A stretch of 10,210 bases of DNA from Elusimicrobiota bacterium (GCA_031258375.1 JAIRMX010000187.1:1-10210); one strand, 5' to 3'; shown: positions 1 through 5,900, counted from the first letter of the stretch. The notes: generated by a model from the letters alone, not told the origin. A program made the numbers and translations.

Positions 1-53
1 GGAAACCCGGTTTTTACTTTTTCAAGCTGTTGTGAAAGCTCTCTTTTTATCAT
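1..53 (-). CDS. Possible 5' end of a gene leaving the window (AAA ATPase-like start)
   Basis: An ATG at 53-51 on the minus strand opens a frame without stops to the window edge, reading MIKRELSQQLEKVKTGF. Starts of the form MIKREL are common in bacterial AAA ATPases with a DUF4143 C-terminal domain, where a short helix precedes the Walker A loop. Only 17 codons are visible, so no domain can be confirmed. The upstream sequence has no convincing Shine-Dalgarno site (TTGAAG just before the ATG at best), which weakens the call. The gene would follow purL in the same direction after about 200 bases of AT-rich DNA. Confidence 0.35.
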   Translation of the reverse strand, partial: MIKRELSQQLEKVKTGF

Positions 54-254
54 ACTTCAATCATAGCATATTTTATGCAATTTTATTTTCCAATCGTAAA
101 TTTGCATAAAAAAGGATAATTTCAGAAATATTAATTTTATCTCTTTCAACAACAGTTTGTGTCTGTAGCGTGGACAATTAAGGCTTTGGGAGTTATTTTA
201 ATATTTCTATTTTATTACTTGATATAACAAAATAAAGAGAGATTATTCTCATAA
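54..254. other. AT-rich intergenic region downstream of purL
   Basis: This stretch between the purL stop and the possible gene at the left edge holds no open frame of note. I see no strong GC-rich terminator. The only symmetry near the purL stop is a 4-bp GAGA/TCTC hairpin at 239-250, too weak to call. Confidence 0.5.
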
Positions 255-2684
255 TCATATTATCTCCGTATTTTGCCAACTTTCTTTAAGTTTGAAAATG
301 TTTTCGGAGATTAAATGCCGAAAGCTCCTAACCCAGTCTTCTCCTGCAAGGGACGAGGGTAAAGACGAAAAAATTTCTAATCTGCCTAAATTGTTTGTAA
401 TGCCGATTTTCGCAAATTTCGCGCCGGACATTATTTTCTTAAATTCTTTTTCGCCTTGCGGAGCGACTTCCAAAATAATTCTGCTAGCACTCTCGCTAAA
501 CAATTTCTGCGCGTCATCAAGCTTTCCCGCGCAAGGCAGTTTTGACAAATCAATTTTTGCGCCAAGGCCGCCGCTAAAACACATTTCCGAAAGCGTGGCG
601 GCAAGACCGCCTTGACTTATATCGTGCGCGGTTTTTACTAAACCCGCCTGCATCGCTTTATAAATTTTTTGGTAATTTTTAAAAGCGGTTTCAGCGTCTA
701 CAACCGGAATAAAAGAATTTTTTAAACCTAAAATATTTCCCGCCACGCTTGCGCCAAGCTCGTCTTTTGTTAAACCTACGATATAAATTTCATTACCTTC
801 TTCTTTAAAATCCATTGTAATGGCTTTGCGGATATCGTAAACAGGCGCGGTGGCGGAAATTAAAATTGTAGAAGGTATGGGCAAATCCTTGCCGTCTGCG
901 CCTTTGCTCTGGTTATAAAAACTGTCTTTGCCCGATATAAAAGGCGCGCCGTAAGCCAATGCGCCGTCATAACAGCCTTTTGCCGTCAGAACCAAAGCTC
1001 CCATAAGCATTTTATTTTCCGGCGAACCCCAGCAAAAATTATCCAAAAAAGCGGTTTTTGAAATATCCGCGCCGACGCAAAGTAAATTGCGCACTGCCTC
1101 GTCGCAGCAATTAAGAGCCATTTGATACGGGTCGATTTTACCGATTGCCGGATTTAAACCGTGCGAAACCGCAAAGCCGTTATAATCTTTTTTATTCCCT
1201 GTCGCGCTGAGCGGTCTTATTACCGCAGCGTCGCCCGGCCCGTCGTGTTTGATGCCCTGCAAAGGCTTCACTACCGTTCCTCCCTGAACTTCGTGGTCGT
1301 ATTGGCGGATAATTGCCTCGCGCGAGCAGGCATTCAAATCCGCCAGACATTTATGCAAAAGTTCTCCGTATTTTTTTGCATGCAAATTGATTTTGGAAGG
1401 TTTTAATTTCGGCGCGTTCCACACGGCACAGCGCATAATTTTAGGAACGCCGGCGTGCAAAAAGCTATTGTGCAAATCCACAATTTTTTCTTTGCCGTAA
1501 AAAACCTCAAGTTTGTTCGTTTTTGTAAACTCGCCCAAAACGGCATATTCGCAATCTTCGGTTTTTAAAATCTTTTCAACTTCTTTTAAATTTTTCGGCG
1601 GCACGCAAATTATCATTCTCTCCTGACTTTCCGAAACCCAAATTTCCCAAGGCTGAATTTTAGTTTCTTTAAGAAGCGCTTTGCTTAAATCAACTCTAAC
1701 TCCGGTTTCACTTCCCAACTCGCCAATAGCGGAAGAAAACCCGCCCGCGCCGCAGTCCGTCACCGCGCGGTATAATTTTTTATCACGGAGTTTCATCAAA
1801 GAATCCAAAACCTTTTTTTCGTTAATGGCATGTCCGATTTGAACGGCGGAAACTTCGCTCGCGTCTTCAATAACCGCGCTGGAAAAAGTTGCGCCGTGCA
1901 AGCCGTCGCGCCCTGTGCGCCCGCCGATTGCGACTACCAAATCGCCGGCGTAAACTTTTTTATTTACCGCCCAAGCAGGCATAATGCCGATGGTTCCCAC
2001 GAATACCAGCGGGTTTAAAGCATAATCTTCATCATACCAAACCGCGCCTGCGGCTGTCGGAATTCCAAGGCGGTTGCCGTAATCGCGCACGCCGTCAATA
2101 ACGCCGCGTATTATTCTGCGCGGATGCAAAGCGGCGGGCGGCAGTTTTTTGTTAAACTTCGGCGGCGCAAAGCAAAAAATATCGGTGTTTATGACTGGCT
2201 TTGCGCCAAGCCCCACTCCCAAAATATCACGCACCACGCCGCCAACGCCGGTTTCCGCGCCGCCGTAAGGCTCAACCGCGCAAGGGTGATTATGCGTTTC
2301 CGCCTTAAAAGCCAAAGCCCATTTTTTATTTTGACCGAATTCTATTACGCCGGCATTGTCTTTGAAAACCGAGAGGCACCACTTTTTATTTAATTTTTTT
2401 GTGGCTTTATAAATTGTGCTTTTAAAAAGCCCGTCTTTAATGACTTCGGTTTTTTTACCGTTTTTAAATGCTATCGGGTCGTTGAAGGTTTTATGCTTGC
2501 AATGCTCCGACCATGTTTGCGCGACGGTTTCCATTTCCGCCTGCGTCGGCGTTCTGCCGAGTTTTTGGAAATATTTTTGCGCGGCTTTCATTTCCTCTTG
2601 GCGCAAGCTCCAGCAAGCGTCGTTTTGCAGTTTGCAAAGTTCTTTGTTGCTAAGCGTATTAAATTTTTTAAGTTTTTCTTGCAT
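255..2684 (-). CDS. purL: Phosphoribosylformylglycinamidine synthase subunit PurL
   Basis: ATP-dependent synthetase subunit of FGAM synthase. It converts FGAR to FGAM with ammonia supplied by the PurQ glutaminase, in cytoplasmic de novo purine synthesis. The 809-residue product has two AIR-synthase-like halves. Visible motifs are SEHC (59-62), ETHNHP with a following GVGGVVRD (129-153), TDCGAGG (309-315), ESQERM (352-357), DHEVQGGTVVKP (463-474), CWGSPE (551-556), GKDSFYN (585-591) and AHDISQGGLAATLSEM (686-701). It is longer than stand-alone PurL of the Bacillus type (about 740). Its N-terminal linker (LSNKEL, GRTPTQAE, AQTWSEHCKHKTF) resembles that of large PurL or PurSL proteins. There is no glutaminase domain, and purQ is not in the window. 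The ATG start is preceded by AAAGGAC at 7-base spacing. The last 35 or so residues look repeat-derived (see the repeat at 306-375). Confidence 0.95.
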   Translation of the reverse strand: MQEKLKKFNTLSNKELCKLQNDACWSLRQEEMKAAQKYFQKLGRTPTQAEMETVAQTWSEHCKHKTFNDPIAFKNGKKTEVIKDGLFKSTIYKATKKLNKKWCLSVFKDNAGVIEFGQNKKWALAFKAETHNHPCAVEPYGGAETGVGGVVRDILGVGLGAKPVINTDIFCFAPPKFNKKLPPAALHPRRIIRGVIDGVRDYGNRLGIPTAAGAVWYDEDYALNPLVFVGTIGIMPAWAVNKKVYAGDLVVAIGGRTGRDGLHGATFSSAVIEDASEVSAVQIGHAINEKKVLDSLMKLRDKKLYRAVTDCGAGGFSSAIGELGSETGVRVDLSKALLKETKIQPWEIWVSESQERMIICVPPKNLKEVEKILKTEDCEYAVLGEFTKTNKLEVFYGKEKIVDLHNSFLHAGVPKIMRCAVWNAPKLKPSKINLHAKKYGELLHKCLADLNACSREAIIRQYDHEVQGGTVVKPLQGIKHDGPGDAAVIRPLSATGNKKDYNGFAVSHGLNPAIGKIDPYQMALNCCDEAVRNLLCVGADISKTAFLDNFCWGSPENKMLMGALVLTAKGCYDGALAYGAPFISGKDSFYNQSKGADGKDLPIPSTILISATAPVYDIRKAITMDFKEEGNEIYIVGLTKDELGASVAGNILGLKNSFIPVVDAETAFKNYQKIYKAMQAGLVKTAHDISQGGLAATLSEMCFSGGLGAKIDLSKLPCAGKLDDAQKLFSESASRIILEVAPQGEKEFKKIMSGAKFAKIGITNNLGRLEIFSSLPSSLAGEDWVRSFRHLISENIFKLKESWQNTEII
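306..375. repeat. Degenerate palindromic repeat lying in frame in the 3' end of purL
   Basis: On the minus strand this segment reads ACCCTCGTCCCTTGCAGGAG and continues to GACTGGGTTAGG. It resembles the very widespread intergenic repeat built on CCCTCTCCC-GCAA-GGGAGAGGG. It forms an imperfect hairpin around TGCAA. In the purL frame it encodes SSLPSSLAGEDWVRSFRHL, the typical translation of such repeats, and it separates the body of PurL from its usual C-terminal ending (ENIFKLKESW). The family name and origin are inferred from memory of similar repeats. Confidence 0.45.
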
Positions 2685-2723
2685 TTTATTTGTCCTTTTA
2701 TTTAAATTTCTAAATTCACTTTG

Positions 2724-2745
2724 ATTACGGCGAATTCGCCTTAAT
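2724..2745. promoter_or_regulatory. 22-bp palindrome at the predicted purL transcription start
   Basis: A perfect 12-bp palindrome GGCGAATTCGCC (2729-2740) is extended outward by ATTA/TAAT arms, so 10 of 11 position pairs match. It sits between the candidate -10 box (2751-2756) and the purL Shine-Dalgarno site, near the expected transcript start. This is a natural position for a repressor operator. It does not match the E. coli PurR box or the Bacillus PurBox. It occurs once in the window, so a regulon cannot be shown. Confidence 0.4.
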
Positions 2746-2750
2746 TAAAG

Positions 2751-2778
2751 CTTGTATTTTGGCAACAAATTTTGTCAA
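2751..2778 (-). promoter_or_regulatory. Candidate purL promoter inside an inverted repeat
   Basis: On the minus strand, TTGACA (2778-2773) matches the -35 consensus exactly. It is followed after 16 bases by TACAAG (2756-2751), 4 of 6 matches to the -10. Both boxes overlap the arms of a perfect 9-bp inverted repeat TGTATTTTG/CAAAATACA (2753-2761 and 2776-2784), so a dimeric regulator bound there would cover the promoter. The predicted 5' UTR is about 60 bases. Confidence 0.45.
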
Positions 2779-2795
2779 AATACAACAAATATTTT

Positions 2796-3164
2796 TTACA
2801 AACTCCCGATTTTGAAACCGGCGAAAACAAAAATTAAACATAAAATCACGTTAAGCAAAATATTCAAAAAAGCGTGCAAATAACGGCCGTTATTCAGCAA
2901 AACCATTGTTTCGTGCGAGAATGTTGAAAACGTGGTAAACCCGCCTAAAATGCCTACGACGAAAAATAGACGCCACACGCAATTTGCCGGCAATATCGCG
3001 CCCAAAAGACCGATTAAGAACGAGCCTGCCGCGTTTACCGTCAGCGTAGCCAGCGGGAAGTTGTTCATTGCGCGCGCGGCAAAAAACAAATAAACGCCAT
3101 ATCTTGCCGCCGCGCCCAAAAACCCTCCCGCTCCGACAAGCAATAAATCTTTGATAATGTTCAT
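2796..3164 (-). CDS. crcB: Fluoride ion channel CrcB/Fluc
   Basis: Small inner-membrane channel exporting fluoride; family members assemble as antiparallel dual-topology dimers. The 122-residue length is normal for a single-gene Fluc. Four hydrophobic segments are visible, at about 6-28, 38-60, 65-88 and 98-118. Family motifs are GGFLGAAARY (13-22), TVNAAGSFLIG (42-52, with the pore Asn) and GGFTTFSTFS (74-83), which carries the TFSTF phenylalanine pair and the region of the central sodium site. The ATG is preceded by AAAGGA at about 4 bases. It lies between purS and purL in the same direction, with no obvious functional link to them. I see no crcB fluoride riboswitch in the upstream 146 bases, which instead hold a MITE-like repeat. 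Confidence 0.93.
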   Translation of the reverse strand: MNIIKDLLLVGAGGFLGAAARYGVYLFFAARAMNNFPLATLTVNAAGSFLIGLLGAILPANCVWRLFFVVGILGGFTTFSTFSHETMVLLNNGRYLHAFLNILLNVILCLIFVFAGFKIGSL

Positions 3165-3181
3165 AAAATCCTTTTTAAGTT

Positions 3182-3281
3182 GCCGTTATTGCGAGCCGAT
3201 TTTTCGGCGCGACAATCCGGCAAAAATATTTTTTTTACTCATTTAAATTCTGGATTGTTTCGCATTCGCTCACAATGACAG
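3182..3281. repeat. MITE-like inverted repeat (TGTCATTGCGAGC family), degenerate
   Basis: Two arms face each other. The left is 3182-3220 (TTATTGCGAGC, then GACAATCCGG). The right is 3250-3281, whose reverse complement reads CTGTCATTGTGAGC, then GAAACAATCCAG. They are joined by an AT-rich centre. The sequence is a worn copy of the repeat TGTCATTGCGAGCGAAGCGAAGCAATCCAG, which is found between genes in many unrelated bacteria. The left arm carries a small internal hairpin GCCGA-TTTT-TCGGC (3195-3208). The element fills the gap between purS and crcB and has no coding capacity. Confidence 0.7.
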
Positions 3282-3310
3282 AGGAGACTGCGCCCGGCAA
3301 ATGACGGCCT

Positions 3311-3766
3311 TTAAAATTCTTCTACGGAAAATTTATTTACAACTTCGTTCACAAAAGTTTTTTTGACGGCGGCTTCAAGCTGCACTTTTGTGAATTTGCC
3401 GCGAACGGCAAAAGCATTGCACACGCGAGCGGATGCGGGGCGCGCATGACCCATAGCTTCAATAACGTCTTTGACGCTTTCGCCCACAACGTCGGTGGAA
3501 GAATCTCTTATCCACACCTGAACTTTAAAAAACCCTTTTGGGGCTTCAACGCCGATTTTATAAGTTTCCAACACCGGGTCCGCAAATAATTTGGCGGCAA
3601 TATTATTTGCCGCCGCTTTGTCATAATCGCCGTCAATTTTGTAGATCACGCTTGGTATAATCTGTAAAATATTTTTGAGCCCGACGGTTTCCAACCGGTT
3701 TTTTATTGCCGCTATTTTTTTATCGCCGTAATTTTTTTTATAAAAAACTTCAATAAAATATTGCAT
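3311..3766 (-). CDS. purS: FGAM synthase subunit PurS, tandem-domain form
   Basis: PurS is the small structural subunit that bridges PurL and PurQ in the FGAM synthase complex. It is normally about 80 residues and works as a dimer. This product has 151 residues and reads as two PurS folds in a row. Unit 1 is roughly 1-75 (IEVFYKKNYGD, then AAKLFADPVLETYKIGVE). Unit 2 is roughly 79-149 (FKVQVWIRDSSTDVVG, then VKKTFVNEVVNKFSVEE). The second unit's ending resembles the NExxxxF/W pattern closing the second PurS domain of delta-proteobacterial PurSL proteins. The ATG has an excellent AGGAGA site 5 bases upstream. The gene is followed by crcB and purL in the same direction. The assignment rests on pattern similarity and context; unit 2 is the less certain half. 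Confidence 0.8.
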   Translation of the reverse strand: MQYFIEVFYKKNYGDKKIAAIKNRLETVGLKNILQIIPSVIYKIDGDYDKAAANNIAAKLFADPVLETYKIGVEAPKGFFKVQVWIRDSSTDVVGESVKDVIEAMGHARPASARVCNAFAVRGKFTKVQLEAAVKKTFVNEVVNKFSVEEF

Positions 3767-3787
3767 CTTGCTCTCCTAAAATTTTTT

Positions 3788-3820
3788 AGATATTATCATT
3801 GAAAAGTCATTTTAATATCT
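3788..3820. repeat. 8-bp inverted repeat upstream of purS
   Basis: AGATATTA (3788-3795) and TAATATCT (3813-3820) are perfect complements separated by 17 bases. The loop contains two direct TCATT copies. It lies just upstream of the purS Shine-Dalgarno site, within the predicted 5' UTR, so it could be an RNA hairpin or a DNA operator. Confidence 0.4.
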
Positions 3821-3858
3821 CTACCGTACTGCGGCGCCGCAGAATAGAACTAGAGATA
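3816..3858. promoter_or_regulatory. Nested palindrome in the purS leader
   Basis: A perfect 14-bp GC-rich palindrome CTGCGGCGCCGCAG (3829-3842) stands in AT-rich DNA. It is flanked by a second pair of arms TATCTCTA (3816-3823) and TAGAGATA (3851-3858), giving a nested imperfect hairpin of 43 bases. In the predicted purS transcript it would form a stem in the 5' UTR. Its left arm overlaps the arm of the neighbouring inverted repeat at 3813-3820, so the two stems could compete. Confidence 0.45.
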
Positions 3859-3878
3859 GAATAATCTTCGTATACAAC

Positions 3879-3887
3879 ATTGTATCA
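3879..3887 (-). promoter_or_regulatory. Candidate extended -10 promoter for purS
   Basis: On the minus strand TGATACAAT gives an extended TG motif plus TACAAT, 5 of 6 matches to the -10. No clear -35 is seen. The box overlaps an ATACAA/TTGTAT inverted repeat (3872-3885). The predicted leader before purS is about 105 bases. Confidence 0.4.
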
Positions 3888-3906
3888 TTTTATTAATTTT
3901 GTATGA

Positions 3907-3942
3907 AAACAAAAACCCTCGTTTTTTAGAGGGTTTTTGTTT
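3907..3942 (-). terminator. Rho-independent terminator after the lipoprotein gene
   Basis: A 14-bp stem (AAACAAAAACCCTC pairing with GAGGGTTTTTGTTT) has an 8-base loop at 3921-3928. It lies 18 bases beyond the lipoprotein stop. On the minus strand the 3' arm ends in a T-rich run, as expected for an intrinsic terminator. The symmetry could also stop plus-strand transcripts. Confidence 0.85.
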
Positions 3943-3960
3943 GTTATGTTTGAGTTTATT

Positions 3961-4641
3961 TTACTTTTTGATCGATTCCACTTTATCTATCACCGCCTTG
4001 ATATAATACGGCGGAATTTCAAAACGAACTTTTTTGTCCGTGTTGTTTTGCGTGTCTAAAATAATCGTTATGCCTTTATCTTGATGTTTTTGTAGGTAAT
4101 TTTTTGTAAAACTAACGGCATAATTGGGCAAACCGGCGCTAAAATAACCCTCTAAAGAATACGCGAGATTTTTCTGATAGTCGTTTACGTTTTCTAAATA
4201 ATATTTATTGCCGTCCACATCGGCAACCGTATTTACTTTGGAAGTAAACGTAAACATCAAAATATATAAATTATCCGAAGCCAAAACGCCGGGGTTTTTC
4301 TTTGTCGTTAAAACTTCCGTATGTAGAAAATAATAAATCTCGTCGCCAAACCCGTCTAGGGAATTTTTGAAGTCTTTACCTACAAGGTAAGTGTCCGAGC
4401 CCTTATATATTTTATTAGGCAAATATACTTCCGGAAAATCAATCATTGTGCTGTTTAAAACAACTTTTGATTTTGTATTATCAAAAACGGACTGATAATC
4501 GGACGGATTTTGATAATTATCCTGCTGTTGAATTTGCGATTTTACTTCCGAAACGGCTTGTGTCGTAATATCTTTTATCGAAGCGCAAGCCGATATAAAA
4601 AATATCAACGACAAAACAAACGACATTTTCATTTTTGGCAT
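3961..4641 (-). CDS. Putative lipoprotein of unknown function
   Basis: A 226-residue product I do not recognise. The N-terminus is a lipoprotein signal: MPKMKMS, a hydrophobic stretch at 8-17, then lipobox ISAC with the lipidated Cys at 19. A Gln- and Asn-rich, probably flexible segment follows (about 30-50; QIQQQDNYQNPSDYQ). The remainder is a soluble, Tyr-, Lys- and Asn-rich domain with alternating hydrophobic residues suggesting beta structure (VVLNSTMIDFPEVYL; YLVGKDFKNSLDGFGDEIYYF; GITIILDTQNN), ending near FEIPPYYIKAVIDKVESIKK. The start is well supported: AAGGAGG lies 5 bases before the ATG. It stands 97 bases after purC and has its own terminator. Nothing ties it to purine synthesis; an envelope role is inferred only from the lipobox. 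Confidence 0.8.
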   Translation of the reverse strand: MPKMKMSFVLSLIFFISACASIKDITTQAVSEVKSQIQQQDNYQNPSDYQSVFDNTKSKVVLNSTMIDFPEVYLPNKIYKGSDTYLVGKDFKNSLDGFGDEIYYFLHTEVLTTKKNPGVLASDNLYILMFTFTSKVNTVADVDGNKYYLENVNDYQKNLAYSLEGYFSAGLPNYAVSFTKNYLQKHQDKGITIILDTQNNTDKKVRFEIPPYYIKAVIDKVESIKK

Positions 4642-4738
4642 TATTGCCTCCTTATTTCAACTACATTGTCCTATCACGTCTTTTTTACAAACAAATTCTT
4701 TAAAAGCAAATATCCGGCCGGCTTTGGCGCCGCTCCTT

Positions 4739-5608
4739 TTACTTCAAAATCCTCTCTAAGGCTTCGTTGTATTTTTTTACAGCGCCGGCGACAATTTCGG
4801 AGGCAATTTCCGGCGGAGCGGAATTTTTATCCCAACCGGTTTGCTCCATATAATCGCGGATAAACTGTTTGTCAAAACTCTGCGGATTGGAGCCGACTTT
4901 ATAATAAGCCGCGTCCCAAAAGCGCGAAGAATCCGGCGTCAATACTTCGTCAATCAGCGCAAGTTCCCCGTCAATAATACCGAATTCGAATTTTGTGTCC
5001 GCCAAAATTATGCCGCGCGCATTGAGGTATTGCCAGCCGAATTTATAAACGGCAACGCTTCTTTCTTTAATATCTCCGGCAAGTTTTTTGCCGAGCTTGT
5101 TTTGCATATATTCAAAAGAGACGTTCTCGTCATGTCCGCTGTCGTTTTTGGTGGCGGGCGTAAAGATCGCTTCGGGCAGTTTTTGCGCGTTTTGCAAACC
5201 GTCGGGCATTTTACTGCCGCATATTGCGCCTTGCTTTTGATATTCCGTCCATGCCGAGCCGGCAATATATCCGCGCACCACGCATTCAAAATCAATTCTC
5301 TGCGCCTTTTTTACCAAAACCGTTCTGCCTTGATAATATTCTTTATCCAACTTGGAATTTGCGGGCAAAAATTCGTTAATTTCGTCAATATCCGCGCTGA
5401 TTAAATGATTGGGAACGATACTTTTTGTTTTGTCAAACCAGAAATTGCTTATGGCGGTCAAAATTTTGCCTTTATTTGGAATTGGCGTCGGCAAAATATA
5501 GTCAAAAGTGGAAACCCTGTCGGAAGCGACAATTAAAAGTTTGTCGCCCAAATCGTAAACTTCGCGCACTTTGCCTTTGCGTATCAACGACAGATTAATT
5601 TCGTTCAT
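4739..5608 (-). CDS. purC: Phosphoribosylaminoimidazole-succinocarboxamide (SAICAR) synthase
   Basis: Catalyses ATP-dependent condensation of CAIR with aspartate to SAICAR in de novo purine synthesis. The 289-residue form is like the longer yeast-type enzyme rather than the 237-residue E. coli type. Signature blocks are GKVREVYD (12-19, nucleotide-binding region), ASDRVSTFDYILPTPIPNKG (28-47), VRGYIAGSAW (111-120), TPATKNDSGHDENVSF (150-165), DTKFEFG (204-210), DEVLTPDSSRFW (220-231) and SFDKQFIRDY (244-253). All expected motifs are present. I place the start at the ATG at 5608, which has GAGG at 6-base spacing. A TTG six bases further upstream extends the frame but would abut that GAGG. The gene is divergent from the pseudopilin unit and upstream of the lipoprotein gene. 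Confidence 0.96.
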   Translation of the reverse strand: MNEINLSLIRKGKVREVYDLGDKLLIVASDRVSTFDYILPTPIPNKGKILTAISNFWFDKTKSIVPNHLISADIDEINEFLPANSKLDKEYYQGRTVLVKKAQRIDFECVVRGYIAGSAWTEYQKQGAICGSKMPDGLQNAQKLPEAIFTPATKNDSGHDENVSFEYMQNKLGKKLAGDIKERSVAVYKFGWQYLNARGIILADTKFEFGIIDGELALIDEVLTPDSSRFWDAAYYKVGSNPQSFDKQFIRDYMEQTGWDKNSAPPEIASEIVAGAVKKYNEALERILK

Positions 5609-5643
5609 TTTCAACCTCGTTTAATAATTGTATAAATCGACTT

Positions 5644-5673
5644 TTGTTTATATTTTATCATTTTTGATATAAT
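5644..5673 (+). promoter_or_regulatory. Candidate promoter for the leader RNA and pseudopilin
   Basis: TATAAT (5668-5673) is a perfect -10 box, and TTGTTT (5644-5649) is a partial -35 at 18 bases. The transcript would begin near 5680, just before the hairpin series. The surrounding sequence is very AT-rich, so chance matches are possible. Confidence 0.45.
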
Positions 5674-5679
5674 AAAATA

Positions 5680-5867
5680 AGCAGTAAAAAGTTTAAAAGA
5701 TTATTTGTAGGAAGCGCGGGGAAAGCCCGCGTTACGCTGGGCAGGATTAAAATCTTGCAAGGCATATGATAGTCCGATGAATAATCGTTTGTTTTGTCTG
5801 CCCCTATACGGGGCAGACAAGCGGCGATTATACGGGTTACTATCATAGCCTAAAATCGCCGTTTTTT
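5680..5867 (+). ncRNA. Structured leader RNA or small RNA upstream of the pseudopilin gene
   Basis: About 190 bases with dense base pairing in an otherwise AT-rich gap. Hairpin A is CGCGGG-GAAAG-CCCGCG (5715-5731). Hairpin B is GCAGGAT-TAAA-ATCTTGC (5741-5758, one G-U pair). A long composite arm follows. GGC(A)TATGATAG (5761-5772) pairs with CTATCATAGCC (5840-5850). Inside it, ATAATCG (5781-5787) pairs with CGATTAT (5825-5831). It is capped by the perfect 11-bp hairpin TTGTCTGCCCC-TATAC-GGGGCAGACAA (5794-5820). A competing terminator follows (5822-5867). I could not match it to 6S, tmRNA, SRP, RNase P, T-box, c-di-GMP, purine or other classes I know. It is either a cis-regulatory attenuator for the gene at 5905 or an independent terminated small RNA. 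Confidence 0.6.
5822..5867 (+). terminator. Terminator stem competing with the leader fold
   Basis: CGGCGATT (5822-5829) can pair perfectly with AATCGCCG (5854-5861), which is followed directly by six T residues (5862-5867). The 24-base loop is long. The 5' arm is the same segment that pairs with 5781-5787 in the alternative fold, and the loop holds the 3' arm of the outer stem (5840-5850). The two states therefore largely exclude each other, the hallmark of transcription attenuation. Confidence 0.55.
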
Positions 5868-5888
5868 ATCGGCAAAAAAATCAAAGGA

Positions 5889-5900
5889 CAGGAGTCCATA
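5889..5900 (+). promoter_or_regulatory. Shine-Dalgarno site held in a small hairpin
   Basis: GGACAGGAGTCC can form a 4-bp stem GGAC/GTCC around AGGA, placing the pseudopilin ribosome binding site in the loop, 10 bases before the ATG after AGGAG. The stem is short and may be only marginally stable. Confidence 0.35.

Noticed and set aside
292..2724. Several plus-strand open frames opposite purL (62-107 codons)
   Set aside because: All lie antisense to conserved PurL sequence, have no supporting start signals and resemble no known protein.
3165..3310. Fluoride riboswitch expected upstream of crcB
   Set aside because: The upstream sequence is occupied by the MITE-like inverted repeat, and I see none of the conserved fluoride aptamer segments.
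4841..5404. 187-codon plus-strand open frame opposite purC
   Set aside because: It is antisense to a full set of PurC motifs and has no ribosome site or recognisable domain, so it is a shadow frame.
5690..5850. Purine-type riboswitch on the minus strand for purC
   Set aside because: TATAATCG and GGACTATCAT recall the xpt aptamer, but the two loop-loop hairpins and three-way junction are absent. The U-tailed terminator is on the plus strand.
5680..5867. 6S RNA
   Set aside because: Length and terminator would fit, but the 5' and 3' ends do not form a closing stem and there is no single rod with a central bubble.
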